Below, piece after piece: positions 48,636-57,466 of a DNA stretch of 64,000 nt. Numbering within the stretch: position 1 is the first letter of the stretch; the number at the start of each line of letters is the position of its first letter. Both the position numbers and the translations under genes were made by a program. The notes under the pieces are model-generated. The model was not told where the DNA came from. It saw nothing but the letters and a program-made list of their open reading frames with translations, and made no database searches. The stretch comes from an uncultured Pelagibacteraceae bacterium (GTDB lineage Bacteria; Pseudomonadota; Alphaproteobacteria; Pelagibacterales; Pelagibacteraceae), in the NCBI GenBank assembly GCA_902587435.1, contig CACILF010000005.1, positions 1 to 64,000 on the forward strand, given 5' to 3'.

Positions 48636-49105
48636 TAATAATAAACACCTTTTTTAAATGCACTTTTTTCTACTTTAGGTAATTCTTTTTTTGTATTTAA
48701 CCCCTCAGGTTCTGAGTAAAGAATTTGTGAATTTATTTCTCCTTGGTTTGGCTTGTCACCATCTGCAAGTTTAGGAATAAATTTTCCCCATGGTTTTGTT
48801 GTTATTGGAGAAACAAAGTCTTTTACCGTCCCATTTCTAAATTTAATTTTCCAAGAGATTGTTCCTTTTTCCTCTTCTCTTCTAACTCTTACACTGTGCC
48901 CCATTGGAGCAAAATCGGCATAACCTCGAACGTCTATTGCATGATTAGGACATGCCTTAACACATGAATAACATTCCCAACAAAAATTCGGCTCAATATT
49001 TTTTGCACGTCTTATAGTTTCATCTATATGCATAATATCTGATGGACAAATATCTACACAATGACCACAACCATCACAACGAGTCATATATACAAAAGTT
49101 GACAT
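48635..49105 (-). CDS. aprB: Adenylylsulfate reductase beta subunit
   Basis: A 156-residue ferredoxin-type subunit. Two [4Fe-4S] motifs, CDGCGHCVDICP and CWECYSCVKACP, transfer electrons from the AprA flavin. The C-terminal half (about 75-156) is the AprB tail that wraps AprA. It lies between aprM (28 nt upstream) and aprA. Confidence 0.96.
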   Translation of the reverse strand: MSTFVYMTRCDGCGHCVDICPSDIMHIDETIRRAKNIEPNFCWECYSCVKACPNHAIDVRGYADFAPMGHSVRVRREEEKGTISWKIKFRNGTVKDFVSPITTKPWGKFIPKLADGDKPNQGEINSQILYSEPEGLNTKKELPKVEKSAFKKGVYY

Positions 49106-49133
49106 AATTTATTTTATTCCTTTCAAAATCATA

Positions 49134-49934
49134 TTAATAATGTTTTGGATCCTCTCTACTTATACCTAATCCAAATTGTTTTGGGGCATCTACTTCGGGT
49201 GGCAAATTGTCTCTGGAACCGTCAGCTTCTGCTAAATTTTTCTGTATCGCTGCTCCTGGTTTATAAAACATATGTGCAAATTTAGACCAATATACTCCTC
49301 CAAATAAAACGATGTTTGAAAAAATAAATAAAATTAAAAATACTTTATCATCCCATCTATCATTTAAATCCAGTGATTGTAAATAAGACCAAATTAAACC
49401 TGTTAAGGATGATGCAACAAGGGCAAGAACAAATAAGTCTGCTTTTATAATTCTATACCAAGGTTGAGCTTCTGAATAAACATCTACTCTTAAAAAAAAC
49501 CAAAACCAACCTCCTCCAACAACTGTCATAATAGCTCCAACATGCCAAACGATAGGCCAGAAGGATGGTGTATCTGAAGATGGACTCGAATAACAAAAAA
49601 TCATTATTGCTGATCCTACCCAGAATAAAATTGTTCCATACATTCCAAGTAGATGAGCAGCTCTTCTTTTGCCAGCTCCAAGTTCAGAAGTAGTAGCAAT
49701 ATCGCTAACTATTGTTTTTGAAATTACAGATATTCTTTCCCCTGTGCTTAAGGTTTTTGTAGCAGATAATTTTGCTTTTTTTGCATTTTCAAAAAAGTAT
49801 TTAACATTTTTTTTATGAACAATATCTACAAGTGTACCAACAACAATTAAAATAACCATTAAAACAACAAAAGACTGCATAAATATTGGAGATATAGTTT
49901 CAGCTAATATTGCAAATGGATTAACAGATAGCAT
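49134..49934 (-). CDS. aprM: Adenylylsulfate reductase membrane anchor AprM
   Basis: A 266-residue protein with about five membrane segments (near 12-36, 94-116, 126-150, 166-190 and 202-222). Histidines in AHLLGMYG, WHVGAIM and AHMFYK could ligate heme b. An aprM-aprB-aprA order is characteristic of the apr loci of Pelagibacter and some sulfur oxidisers, where AprM is proposed to pass electrons from AprB to the quinone pool. It is the first gene of the apr unit and has repeated sequence upstream. Confidence 0.9.
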   Translation of the reverse strand: MLSVNPFAILAETISPIFMQSFVVLMVILIVVGTLVDIVHKKNVKYFFENAKKAKLSATKTLSTGERISVISKTIVSDIATTSELGAGKRRAAHLLGMYGTILFWVGSAIMIFCYSSPSSDTPSFWPIVWHVGAIMTVVGGGWFWFFLRVDVYSEAQPWYRIIKADLFVLALVASSLTGLIWSYLQSLDLNDRWDDKVFLILFIFSNIVLFGGVYWSKFAHMFYKPGAAIQKNLAEADGSRDNLPPEVDAPKQFGLGISREDPKHY

Positions 49935-49944
49935 ATGATTTTTC

Positions 49945-50021
49945 CCTTTCGAATAAAGTATTTAGTATAGTTAACAAAATAGATCAACCTTCGAATCTAG
50001 TCATTTAGTATCGCTAATAAA
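49945..50021 (-). promoter_or_regulatory. Imperfect direct repeat upstream of aprM
   Basis: Two copies of about 34 bp, at 49945-49978 and 49988-50021, 43 bp apart start to start. Each contains TTCGAAT followed by ATTTAGTAT-x-G-x-TAA, with one 1-nt indel. On the minus strand the proximal copy includes TATACT, a possible -10 element. They occupy nearly all of the 108-bp gap between pabC and aprM, so they could be paired regulator sites controlling sulfite oxidation genes. Confidence 0.45.
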
Positions 50022-50042
50022 TGAAAATTTCATTATCAATTT

Positions 50043-50795
50043 TTAAATATTAACTTGGTTTTTGTAAATTTTATCAAGTTTTTTATATATTTTAAGACTT
50101 TTTCTTAACCATAAGTTATTATCGATTGATGAAACAGATACTATTCCTTTTCCAGATCCTACAATTAAAATTTCATCAAAACTGTTAATATCTTTTATAA
50201 ATATATTTTTGAATTTTATCTTAACCTTTCTACTAAAAAACTTGATTGTTGTACCCTTGTAACAATCTTTGTTAGGTGAAAATATTTTATTACTTTTAAC
50301 GAACAATAAATTAGATGTGCCAGTTTCTAATATTTTGTTTCCTTTATAAAGAGCTATATCAAATTTTGTAACATCTAGATTACTTAATATTTTTAAAATT
50401 TTTTTGTATTTTAAATTTTTATAAGCAGCATCTGCACGTTTGTAGTTTACTAATTTAAGTTTGAAATTAGATTTTGGTATTAGCCTTTTACGTAAAGAAA
50501 TAGAAATAATTTTATTATTTGAAGCAACTCTTAATAAATGGTCATAATTTTTATTTTTTTTTAAATTTAGTTTAATTAATTTTAAAATATTTTTTCTTAA
50601 ATTTTTTTTTTTAATATTATACTTATTTAATGATTTGATTAAATTATCTATGTGAGTTTTATAGAATAGAATTTTTGCGGATATACCTATGACACGCATC
50701 GTAGTAAAGATGCCATATCCATTCCAAAGATCATTAAATTTGACTTCTTTAAGATCTTTATGAAGATAAGATTTTTTTAATAATAAAGTTACCAT
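50043..50795 (-). CDS. pabC: Aminodeoxychorismate lyase / class IV PLP aminotransferase
   Basis: A 250-residue class IV PLP protein. GYGIFTTMRV is the N-terminal block, LYKGNKILETGTSNLLFVK contains the conserved Glu-Thr-Gly-Thr-Ser-Asn, and KGTTIKFF follows. With PabA and PabB immediately upstream, release of pyruvate from aminodeoxychorismate to give p-aminobenzoate for folate is the best role. A branched-chain aminotransferase or D-alanine aminotransferase is less likely by context. Its start overlaps pabA by 38 bp. Confidence 0.84.
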   Translation of the reverse strand: MVTLLLKKSYLHKDLKEVKFNDLWNGYGIFTTMRVIGISAKILFYKTHIDNLIKSLNKYNIKKKNLRKNILKLIKLNLKKNKNYDHLLRVASNNKIISISLRKRLIPKSNFKLKLVNYKRADAAYKNLKYKKILKILSNLDVTKFDIALYKGNKILETGTSNLLFVKSNKIFSPNKDCYKGTTIKFFSRKVKIKFKNIFIKDINSFDEILIVGSGKGIVSVSSIDNNLWLRKSLKIYKKLDKIYKNQVNI

Positions 50796-51315
50796 TTTCT
50801 GTTAAAAAAGATTCTGGATGAAACTGAAAACCATATACATTATTTTCTTTATTTTCGATAGCCATTGGAATATTTGATTTAGCACATCTCATCGTTATTT
50901 TTATATTATTTGACTTATAAGGTTCATACAATTTTAAAGAATGATACCGTCCAACTTTAAATATTTTATTTTTTTTAAATAATTTACTTTCATTTGTTAC
51001 TTTTACTTTTGACTGATAGCCATGAAAAATTTTTTTTTGTTGCACTATTTTACCTTTTTCATTAAACAAAATTTGCTGATACCCAAGACAAATTCCTATA
51101 ATTTTCTTTCTCCCTTTGTATTTTTTATAAATCTTTGAAGTTAATGGATAATCTTTAGGCGACCCTGGCCCAGGAGACAAAACAATTGTATTAGATTGAT
51201 CTAATTTTTTTTTATTAATATTAAAATAATTGGAACAATAAACTTTATCAAACTTCGAAAATTGATGGACAACATTCCAGGTAAAAGAGTCTTGATGATC
51301 AATTATATAAATCAT
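50758..51315 (-). CDS. pabA: Aminodeoxychorismate/anthranilate synthase glutamine amidotransferase
   Basis: A 185-residue class I glutamine amidotransferase. The catalytic Cys is in IIGICLGYQQIL, the oxyanion segment in LSPGPGSPKD, and the His-Glu pair in GFQFHPESFLTENG. It supplies ammonia to PabB. The 4-nt overlap with pabB and long overlap with pabC show a compact pabB-pabA-pabC unit. A dual role in tryptophan synthesis cannot be excluded. Confidence 0.88.
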   Translation of the reverse strand: MIYIIDHQDSFTWNVVHQFSKFDKVYCSNYFNINKKKLDQSNTIVLSPGPGSPKDYPLTSKIYKKYKGRKKIIGICLGYQQILFNEKGKIVQQKKIFHGYQSKVKVTNESKLFKKNKIFKVGRYHSLKLYEPYKSNNIKITMRCAKSNIPMAIENKENNVYGFQFHPESFLTENGNFIIKKILSS

Positions 51316-52526
51316 TTGTAAAGCTCCAATAAAGATTTTGCTTTTATAAAGTTTTCATTAAATTCTTTTTTAGACGAACTGTCTAAAACAACGCCAGAGG
51401 CTGCTGAAATCTCTGAAATATTTTTATAATTTAAAATTGATCTTATAATTATATTAAATTTCATATCTTGATTAAATTTGATGTATCCAAAACTACCTGT
51501 GAATATATTTCTATCTTCTGTTTCCTGATTATTTAAAAGCTCTAGAGTTCTAATTTTTGGACATCCAATAACTGAGCCTCCAGGCATCATTGATTTTATT
51601 ATATTTTTTGGAGTAGTGTTTTTTTTTAATATACCCTGTATTGAGGTAACGTAGTGAAAAAGGTGTTTGTATTCTTCTACATATTTTTTCTTTAATATTT
51701 TTACTGATCCTGACTTGCATATTCTTGATAAATCACTTCTTTCCATGTCAACAATCATGTTGTGTTCTTTGGTTTCTTTTTCATTATTTCTGAAAAAATT
51801 TAATGCTTTTATTTTATTAATTTTCTTACTTTTTTTAAGAGTTCCAGCGATAGGCTTTGTAATTATACTATTTCCTTTTTTATCAATAAGTGTCTCAGGC
51901 GAACAACTTACTATAGAAAACTTTTTATCTCTAATCATAAATGACTCAGGTGATGAGTTTATTTTCATTAGTTTCCAAAAAAAATTAACAGGATTAATTT
52001 TTGATTTATTTTTATATTTAGTACAAATTTTAATTTGATATGTCTCTCCTTGTTTTATTTTTTTTGAAAATACATCAAATATTTTTTTATACTTTTTAAA
52101 ATTAATATTTGTTTTAAAGGGACTTAAGATCTGAGTTTTGTTAAAAAAACTATTGAATTTATGTTTTTTGATTGTGGATATTATTTTTATATCTTTTCTT
52201 ATCTTAATTATTGTTTCCGGTTTATAAAAAACACCCTTATATAAATTAAGTTTTTGTTGATTTTTAATTTGAATATTCAACAAATTACAAAGAATTTCAT
52301 ATCCAAAAAATCCTATTAAAAGATCGGTCTCTTTTTTAAATTTTTTACTCTTAAATGAATTAAAAAAATTATTTATATTTTTTTTTGTTAATATAATTTT
52401 TTTTGAAAAATCAGTATACAGATTATAACCATCATGAACTTTATAAATAATCAATGGCTTATCAGAATGATATAGCTTTTCTAAATAAGGATTAAATTTC
52501 AGATGTTGCGAGCTGTTTTCTTTCAA
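51312..52526 (-). CDS. pabB: Aminodeoxychorismate synthase component I
   Basis: A 404-residue chorismate-binding enzyme. The C-terminal domain has KQGETYQIKICT, SPETLI, KPIAGT, EHNMIVDMERSDLSRIC, MMPGGSVIGCPK and GSFGYI. The N-terminal region is short and divergent. It amidates chorismate to 4-amino-4-deoxychorismate with PabA. TrpE is the alternative, but the pabC neighbour favours folate. The ATG at 52526 overlaps the MFS gene by 35 bp; a later start is possible. Confidence 0.86.
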   Translation of the reverse strand: MKENSSQHLKFNPYLEKLYHSDKPLIIYKVHDGYNLYTDFSKKIILTKKNINNFFNSFKSKKFKKETDLLIGFFGYEILCNLLNIQIKNQQKLNLYKGVFYKPETIIKIRKDIKIISTIKKHKFNSFFNKTQILSPFKTNINFKKYKKIFDVFSKKIKQGETYQIKICTKYKNKSKINPVNFFWKLMKINSSPESFMIRDKKFSIVSCSPETLIDKKGNSIITKPIAGTLKKSKKINKIKALNFFRNNEKETKEHNMIVDMERSDLSRICKSGSVKILKKKYVEEYKHLFHYVTSIQGILKKNTTPKNIIKSMMPGGSVIGCPKIRTLELLNNQETEDRNIFTGSFGYIKFNQDMKFNIIIRSILNYKNISEISAASGVVLDSSSKKEFNENFIKAKSLLELYK

Positions 52527-53724
52527 TTGCTATCTCTTTTATAGGTAAATGTATCAAGCCTGCAAATAAAGATAAAGCGATAGAAATGTACCATGCATAA
52601 TCCAATGAACCATATAAATCATGGAATAAACCACCAAGATAGGCGCCTAGAAATGATCCAACTTGGTGGCTTAAAAAAACAAAACCATATAATAAAGACA
52701 CATATTTAGTTCCAAAAATATGACTTACTATGCCGCTTGTGGGCGGAACTGTTGATAACCACAAATAACCAAATGTTGCACCAAAAATTAAAGCGTTAAT
52801 CACGCTTGGTGGCATAAGTATAAAGTATAATATTGAAACTCCTCTTAATAAATAAATTGCACTCAATAATTTTTTCTTACTAATTCTTGTAGATAAATAT
52901 CCACTAGTCAAAGTTCCAAATATATTAAATAAACCAATTAATGCTAAAATTGCAGTTGCTGTCCAATCCTCAAGTCCTTTATCTCTTATGTGCATCGGTA
53001 TATGCGTTGCAACAAGAGCTATATGCCAACCACATACGAAAAAGCCTAAAGTTAAATAATTATAACTTTTGTTTGAAAATGCTTCCTTTATAGCTTGCAG
53101 AGCTGTTTGATTATTTTCGTTTTCTTGTTTTAATTCTACCATTGGGGTTGTTAAAAATAGAGAAATCACTAAACCTGCTAAAATCATAGCTCCAAAAATA
53201 AGTAAGGTTGGGTTCCAACCAAATTCTAAAAGGAAAAATCTTGTATAAATAGGAGATACAAAATATCCAAAAGAACCAGCAGCAGTAACAACACCTATTG
53301 CAATAGTCCTTTTATTTAATGGAAAATGTTTAGATACAATAGAAATAGGGATACTTATTGCAGTTGCAGCAAGTCCAATTCCAATTAAAATTCCTAAATC
53401 GAAAGTAAACCAAAATCCTGTATTTGGTCCATAATTTAAAAAATAAATTCCAGCCAAATAAAATAAAAAACCAATAAATACAGCTACTCTTCCGCTAAAT
53501 TTATCTGTAATTAATCCAAAAAGAGGTCCGAATAATCCCCAAAAAAATAATTGAATACCCATAGCAAAACCAAACTCAGTTTGAGTACAACCAAGATCAA
53601 TTTCAAAATCAAAAAAGAAAAGACCAAAGGTTTGTCTAATACCCAATGAAATAATAACTACTAATGATGCAGCTACTAATGTTATTAGTGCTGTTTTATT
53701 TGGTATAAATTTTTCAGAAGTCAT
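52492..53724 (-). CDS. MFS transporter
   Basis: A 410-residue carrier with about 12 membrane segments. The loop between segments 2 and 3 (GLITDKFSGRVAVFIG) and its second-half counterpart (GYLSTRISKKKLL) are major facilitator marks. It looks like the monocarboxylate/oxalate-formate-type subgroup, but the substrate is not evident. It overlaps the metB/metC-like gene by 4 nt upstream and pabB by 35 bp downstream. Confidence 0.86.
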   Translation of the reverse strand: MTSEKFIPNKTALITLVAASLVVIISLGIRQTFGLFFFDFEIDLGCTQTEFGFAMGIQLFFWGLFGPLFGLITDKFSGRVAVFIGFLFYLAGIYFLNYGPNTGFWFTFDLGILIGIGLAATAISIPISIVSKHFPLNKRTIAIGVVTAAGSFGYFVSPIYTRFFLLEFGWNPTLLIFGAMILAGLVISLFLTTPMVELKQENENNQTALQAIKEAFSNKSYNYLTLGFFVCGWHIALVATHIPMHIRDKGLEDWTATAILALIGLFNIFGTLTSGYLSTRISKKKLLSAIYLLRGVSILYFILMPPSVINALIFGATFGYLWLSTVPPTSGIVSHIFGTKYVSLLYGFVFLSHQVGSFLGAYLGGLFHDLYGSLDYAWYISIALSLFAGLIHLPIKEIAIERKQLATSEI

Positions 53725-54896
53725 TTAATAAATCTCAAAGATCTTTTTAAATCATTAATTAAGTCTTTGGGATCTTCGAGACCAATATGAAGTCTAACTA
53801 AATGTTCATCTTTTTCTAGTTTTAAATAATTTCTTTTTCCTAATTCTCTGAACTCTTGATGTAATGCTAAACTTTCAAAACCACCCCAGCTGTACCCATA
53901 ACCAAACAATTTTAAAGAATTTACAAATTTATTAATAGAATTTTTGTTTTTTGCTTTAATTTTTAAACCCATTAATCCTGATGCTCCAGAATAATACTTT
54001 TTCCACATTTTATAATTGTGTGAATCTTTTTTATAAGGATATAGAAGTCTAACTTTTTTGTGACGAGATAAGAAAGTAGCAACTTTTTTGGCATTTTCTT
54101 CATGTCTATCAAGACGAACATCAAGGGTTCTTAATCCTCTTATTATTAAGTAAGCATCATCTGGTCCTAACCTTAGGCCAGTAATCTTGTTTGCTTTTTC
54201 TACATATTTAAAAACTCTTTTATTAACAGCTAAACTTCCACCCATAACATCAGAGTGACCAGAATAATATTTTGTTGCTGACACAATTGACATATCAAAA
54301 CCTAATTTAATAGGCTTTAGATAATATGGTGTACCCCAAGTATTATCTATTACTGAAAATAATTTATTTTTTTTAGCTATTGAAACTATTTTAGATAGAT
54401 CTTGAAATTCAAAAGAGTTGCTTCCTGGATTTTCAACATAAATTAATTTTGTTTTTTTTGTAATCTTTTTTTTTAATGTATTTAAATCATTAGGATTATA
54501 AAAAACTGTTTTTATATTAAATGATTTGAGAAAATCTTCAGTCAATAATCGTGTTGGTGAATAAACTGGATCAGCAGCTATAATTTCATCGCCTGGTCGA
54601 ACAATACTAAAAATTGATAAAAAAACTGAACCAAAACCAGTTGGGGTTAAAAATACATGATAGCAATCTTCCATTCTCTTTAACATTTGTTGTAAAATAT
54701 ATGTTGTAGAAGTGCCTTGCCTTCCGTATTCAAAATGACCACCAATTGGATTTTTTTTACCCTTAGATTGAGTTTTTCTTAACTCATTCATTGACTTAAA
54801 AATGATTGTGGAAGCTCTTACTACTGGCGGGTTTACTGACTGATTATAGTAATCTTTTGCTGTATGCTTTAAAAAAGTTTTAAATGATTTATCCAT
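53721..54896 (-). CDS. metC: Cystathionine beta-lyase/gamma-synthase family PLP enzyme
   Basis: 391 residues from the ATG at 54896. A longer frame extends upstream to 55043, but its extra 49 residues are a hydrophobic stretch without homology to the family, so MDKSFKTFLKHT is the likely start. The Cys/Met metabolism PLP fold shows NPPVVRASTIIF, SATKYYSGHSDVMGGSL (PLP lysine) and a C-terminal SWGGFESL. It cleaves cystathionine to homocysteine, or is a related lyase; MetB/MetC/MetZ cannot be separated with certainty. Confidence 0.88.
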   Translation of the reverse strand: MDKSFKTFLKHTAKDYYNQSVNPPVVRASTIIFKSMNELRKTQSKGKKNPIGGHFEYGRQGTSTTYILQQMLKRMEDCYHVFLTPTGFGSVFLSIFSIVRPGDEIIAADPVYSPTRLLTEDFLKSFNIKTVFYNPNDLNTLKKKITKKTKLIYVENPGSNSFEFQDLSKIVSIAKKNKLFSVIDNTWGTPYYLKPIKLGFDMSIVSATKYYSGHSDVMGGSLAVNKRVFKYVEKANKITGLRLGPDDAYLIIRGLRTLDVRLDRHEENAKKVATFLSRHKKVRLLYPYKKDSHNYKMWKKYYSGASGLMGLKIKAKNKNSINKFVNSLKLFGYGYSWGGFESLALHQEFRELGKRNYLKLEKDEHLVRLHIGLEDPKDLINDLKRSLRFIK

Positions 54897-54969
54897 AAAA
54901 AATTTGATTAGATAAAAAGACAATGCTATATCCGCTAAATAAGTCAATAAAATAATAACAAAGGAATAT

Positions 54970-55053
54970 ATGGGATACCCAAAAAAGCACAGAGGCCGTA
55001 GAAAAATGGGCTCAAAAAAAAGAAGAGCTAGAAAAAAAAACAAGAAAAAGTAA
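54970..55053 (+). CDS. Candidate 27-residue Lys/Arg-rich peptide
   Basis: An AAGGA sequence 4 nt before the ATG at 54970 precedes a 27-codon frame starting MGYPKKHRGRRKMGSKKRR and ending in a run of lysines. About two thirds of residues are Lys/Arg and none is acidic, as in very small ribosomal or nucleic-acid-binding proteins. It uses CAC, GGC, CGT and GCT codons not explained by A+T drift. It is antisense to the discarded upstream extension of the metC-like gene and lies 17 nt before the next plus-strand gene. Confidence 0.5.
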   Translation: MGYPKKHRGRRKMGSKKRRARKKNKKK

Positions 55054-55070
55054 TTTTTTTAAGCTCTTTA

Positions 55071-56132
55071 ATGAATTTTTTAGAAAATGATATTAGTAAA
55101 CTAAGAAAAATAAGTCTTTACCTTTTTTTAGTACCCGCATTGGCTTTGCTTTTATCATTAATACTACATAATATTTTAGTAAGTTTCAATTTTGCATCTG
55201 AGTCTGCTAACTATAAAAATAAACTTCCTCTTTTAATTAAATGCAATAAACAAAATAATTTTTGTATAGATATTAATTTTGAAAAAACCACAAGTTTTGC
55301 TCAATGCGAAAAAAAAATTATAAAAAAACATGTTACTATTGGTGATAAAAAATTTGAGTTTAAAGATTATGTTAAAAAATACATAGATAGTGGTAATTAC
55401 AATCAAGATCAATTATTAAATTTAAATATAGAAAAAGTTATTTCACAAAGTAAAAAGAATAACGAAACATGTATTCGTAATACAAATTTTCTCAAAATAT
55501 ATGAGTTTTTCCCTCAACCTTTTTATTTAATAAAAAAAATAAAATCTGATAAAAAGTATAACGCAGGTACTTCCAAATCGATTTTCCCTTTCGTTTATGG
55601 AGAAACATCAATAAGCAACATAGCAAAAAGATATCCAGTAAATTTAGTTTTCAAACCATTGTTATATATTGGCTCAATTTTAATGATTTTGTATTGGATA
55701 AATTATCAGACAATTTTTATAAAAATTACTAAAGAAGATAAAATTTGCAAGTTTACAATATTTGGAGTTGCTTCTAGTATATTTCTTTTTTTTCATGTTT
55801 TTTTTTTAGGCACTTCTATTGATAATGAAATTTTCACTAAAGCTAGAAAAATAATTTTATTATTATTTATACTTTGCGAAGTAATTGCTCAATTTTTATT
55901 AACACGAAGGTTATATTTATCTTTAAACTTAATAAATAGCTTAATATTTAAAAATATATTAAAATTAAAAATAATATTTGTTTCAACTATTGTTGTAGGT
56001 TCAGTGATTATTTTGTCGATATTATCAATATATAATTTAGATTCCAAAGTAGACTACATATTAGAATGGAATTATTTTTTATTTTTACTTGTATTTTATC
56101 TGCTTTCTTCAATTATGTGGAAAAAAAGATAA
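55071..56132 (+). CDS. 353-residue membrane protein of unknown function
   Basis: A membrane segment near 14-38 is followed by a soluble, presumably periplasmic domain (about 40-190) with four cysteines (KCNKQNNFC, QCEKK, TCIRN), then five membrane segments (near 195-213, 226-250, 258-275, 292-318, 328-348). No family recognised. The cysteines could form disulfides in the periplasm. It is convergent with mnmA with a 1-nt gap. Confidence 0.8.
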   Translation: MNFLENDISKLRKISLYLFLVPALALLLSLILHNILVSFNFASESANYKNKLPLLIKCNKQNNFCIDINFEKTTSFAQCEKKIIKKHVTIGDKKFEFKDYVKKYIDSGNYNQDQLLNLNIEKVISQSKKNNETCIRNTNFLKIYEFFPQPFYLIKKIKSDKKYNAGTSKSIFPFVYGETSISNIAKRYPVNLVFKPLLYIGSILMILYWINYQTIFIKITKEDKICKFTIFGVASSIFLFFHVFFLGTSIDNEIFTKARKIILLLFILCEVIAQFLLTRRLYLSLNLINSLIFKNILKLKIIFVSTIVVGSVIILSILSIYNLDSKVDYILEWNYFLFLLVFYLLSSIMWKKR

Positions 56133-56133
56133 T

Positions 56134-57249
56134 TTACTTTGTTATCCATCCACCACCTAAAACTTTATATCCTATTTTATTTTTTGAATAAAATACACAA
56201 GCTTGACCTGGGGAAATTCCATATTCATTCTCTTGTAATTCAATACAAGCAGTTTCCTTATTATAATCTATGTTTGCTTTAATCAGCCGTCCTGTAGATC
56301 TAACTTTTACTAATATTTCCTTTTTTAGTTCACTTGGCTCACACAATAAATTTAAATTTTTTAATTTTATTTTTTTTTGAGATAAATATTTTTTAGGACC
56401 CACAATAATTTCATTTTTTTCTGCATCTATTTCTATTACATAAAGCGGCTCTTTATCTGAAACTTTTATTCCACGTCTTTGTCCAATTGTAAAATTTATA
56501 ATGCCTTCATGAACACCTAAAACTTTTCCATTTACATCTTTAATATTTCCTTTTTGATATGCATCCGGTCTATATTTTTTTATTACTGAAGAGTAATCAC
56601 CATTTGGAACAAAACATATGTCCTGACTATCTGGCTTGTCAGCAACATTTAAACCTAATTTTTTAGCAATATCTCTTGTTTCATTTTTTAACATTCCACC
56701 AAGAGGAAACCTCAAATAATTTAATTGCTCTCTTGTAGTATTAAATAAAAAATAACTTTGATCTCTATTTTCATCTATAGCTTTATACATATTAGTTTCA
56801 TTATCAGTAGTTACACTTTTAACATAATGACCTGTAATTAGTGCATCAGCATTTAAATTTTTTGATTCTTCAAACAAATCTTTAAATTTTACCGTTTGAT
56901 TACATTGTACACATGGAATTGGCGTTTCTCCTTTTAAATAACTTTCTACAAAATTATCAATAACTCCAGATTTGAATTTATTTTGGTAATACAAAATTTT
57001 GTGCTCAATCCCTAATCTTTCTGATACTCTCTTTGCGTCTAAAATATCTTGCCCTGCACAACACTGTTTTGATTTTGAAATTTCTTTAGTATCATCGTAT
57101 AATTTTAATGTAATGCCAATAACATTGTAGCCCTGGTCTTTCATAATTCCAGCTACCGTCGATGAATCAACTCCTCCTGACATCGCTACAACTACTGTTG
57201 TATCTTTTGGATCTTTGTTTAATCCAATTGAATTTTTTATATTACTCAT
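56134..57249 (-). CDS. mnmA: tRNA-specific 2-thiouridylase MnmA
   Basis: A 371-residue ATP-dependent thiolase that makes 2-thiouridine at position 34 of Lys, Glu and Gln tRNAs. The PP-loop is AMSGGVDSS, and the catalytic cysteines are in [10 protein letters not shown] and [12 protein letters not shown]. The C-terminal beta domain ends with SPGQACVFY. Length is typical. Divergent from a small DUF3553-type gene. Confidence 0.96.
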   Translation of the reverse strand: MSNIKNSIGLNKDPKDTTVVVAMSGGVDSSTVAGIMKDQGYNVIGITLKLYDDTKEISKSKQCCAGQDILDAKRVSERLGIEHKILYYQNKFKSGVIDNFVESYLKGETPIPCVQCNQTVKFKDLFEESKNLNADALITGHYVKSVTTDNETNMYKAIDENRDQSYFLFNTTREQLNYLRFPLGGMLKNETRDIAKKLGLNVADKPDSQDICFVPNGDYSSVIKKYRPDAYQKGNIKDVNGKVLGVHEGIINFTIGQRRGIKVSDKEPLYVIEIDAEKNEIIVGPKKYLSQKKIKLKNLNLLCEPSELKKEILVKVRSTGRLIKANIDYNKETACIELQENEYGISPGQACVFYSKNKIGYKVLGGGWITK

Positions 57250-57289
57250 TGATGGTATTTATACTTATTTCTATTATAAGGTACATAAA

Positions 57290-57466
57290 ATGATTTTAGA
57301 ATTTGAACCAGGAGACAAAGTAATTAATCCTTTAAATAAAGATTGGGGAATCGGACAAGTACAATCAATAATTAATAATAAAATAACTGTTAATTTTGAA
57401 AATGTAGGAAAAAAAGTAATAAATTCGAAAAATATTGAATTAGAAAAATACAATAAAAATGATTGA
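57290..57466 (+). CDS. DUF3553-like small protein
   Basis: 58 residues if started at the internal ATG 57290; the frame is open upstream, but that part overlaps mnmA and does not fit. The sequence MILEFEPGDKVINPLNKDWG followed by GQVQSI and VNFENVGKKVI resembles DUF3553/CarD-like beta proteins common in alphaproteobacteria. Function unknown. Its end overlaps cysQ by 8 bp, so it is cotranscribed. Confidence 0.78.
   Translation: MILEFEPGDKVINPLNKDWGIGQVQSIINNKITVNFENVGKKVINSKNIELEKYNKND

Noticed and set aside
54897-55043. 49-residue hydrophobic N-terminal extension of the metC-like protein
   Set aside because: The family starts near the internal ATG at 54896, the extension has no homology to it, and a probable small basic gene occupies the other strand.
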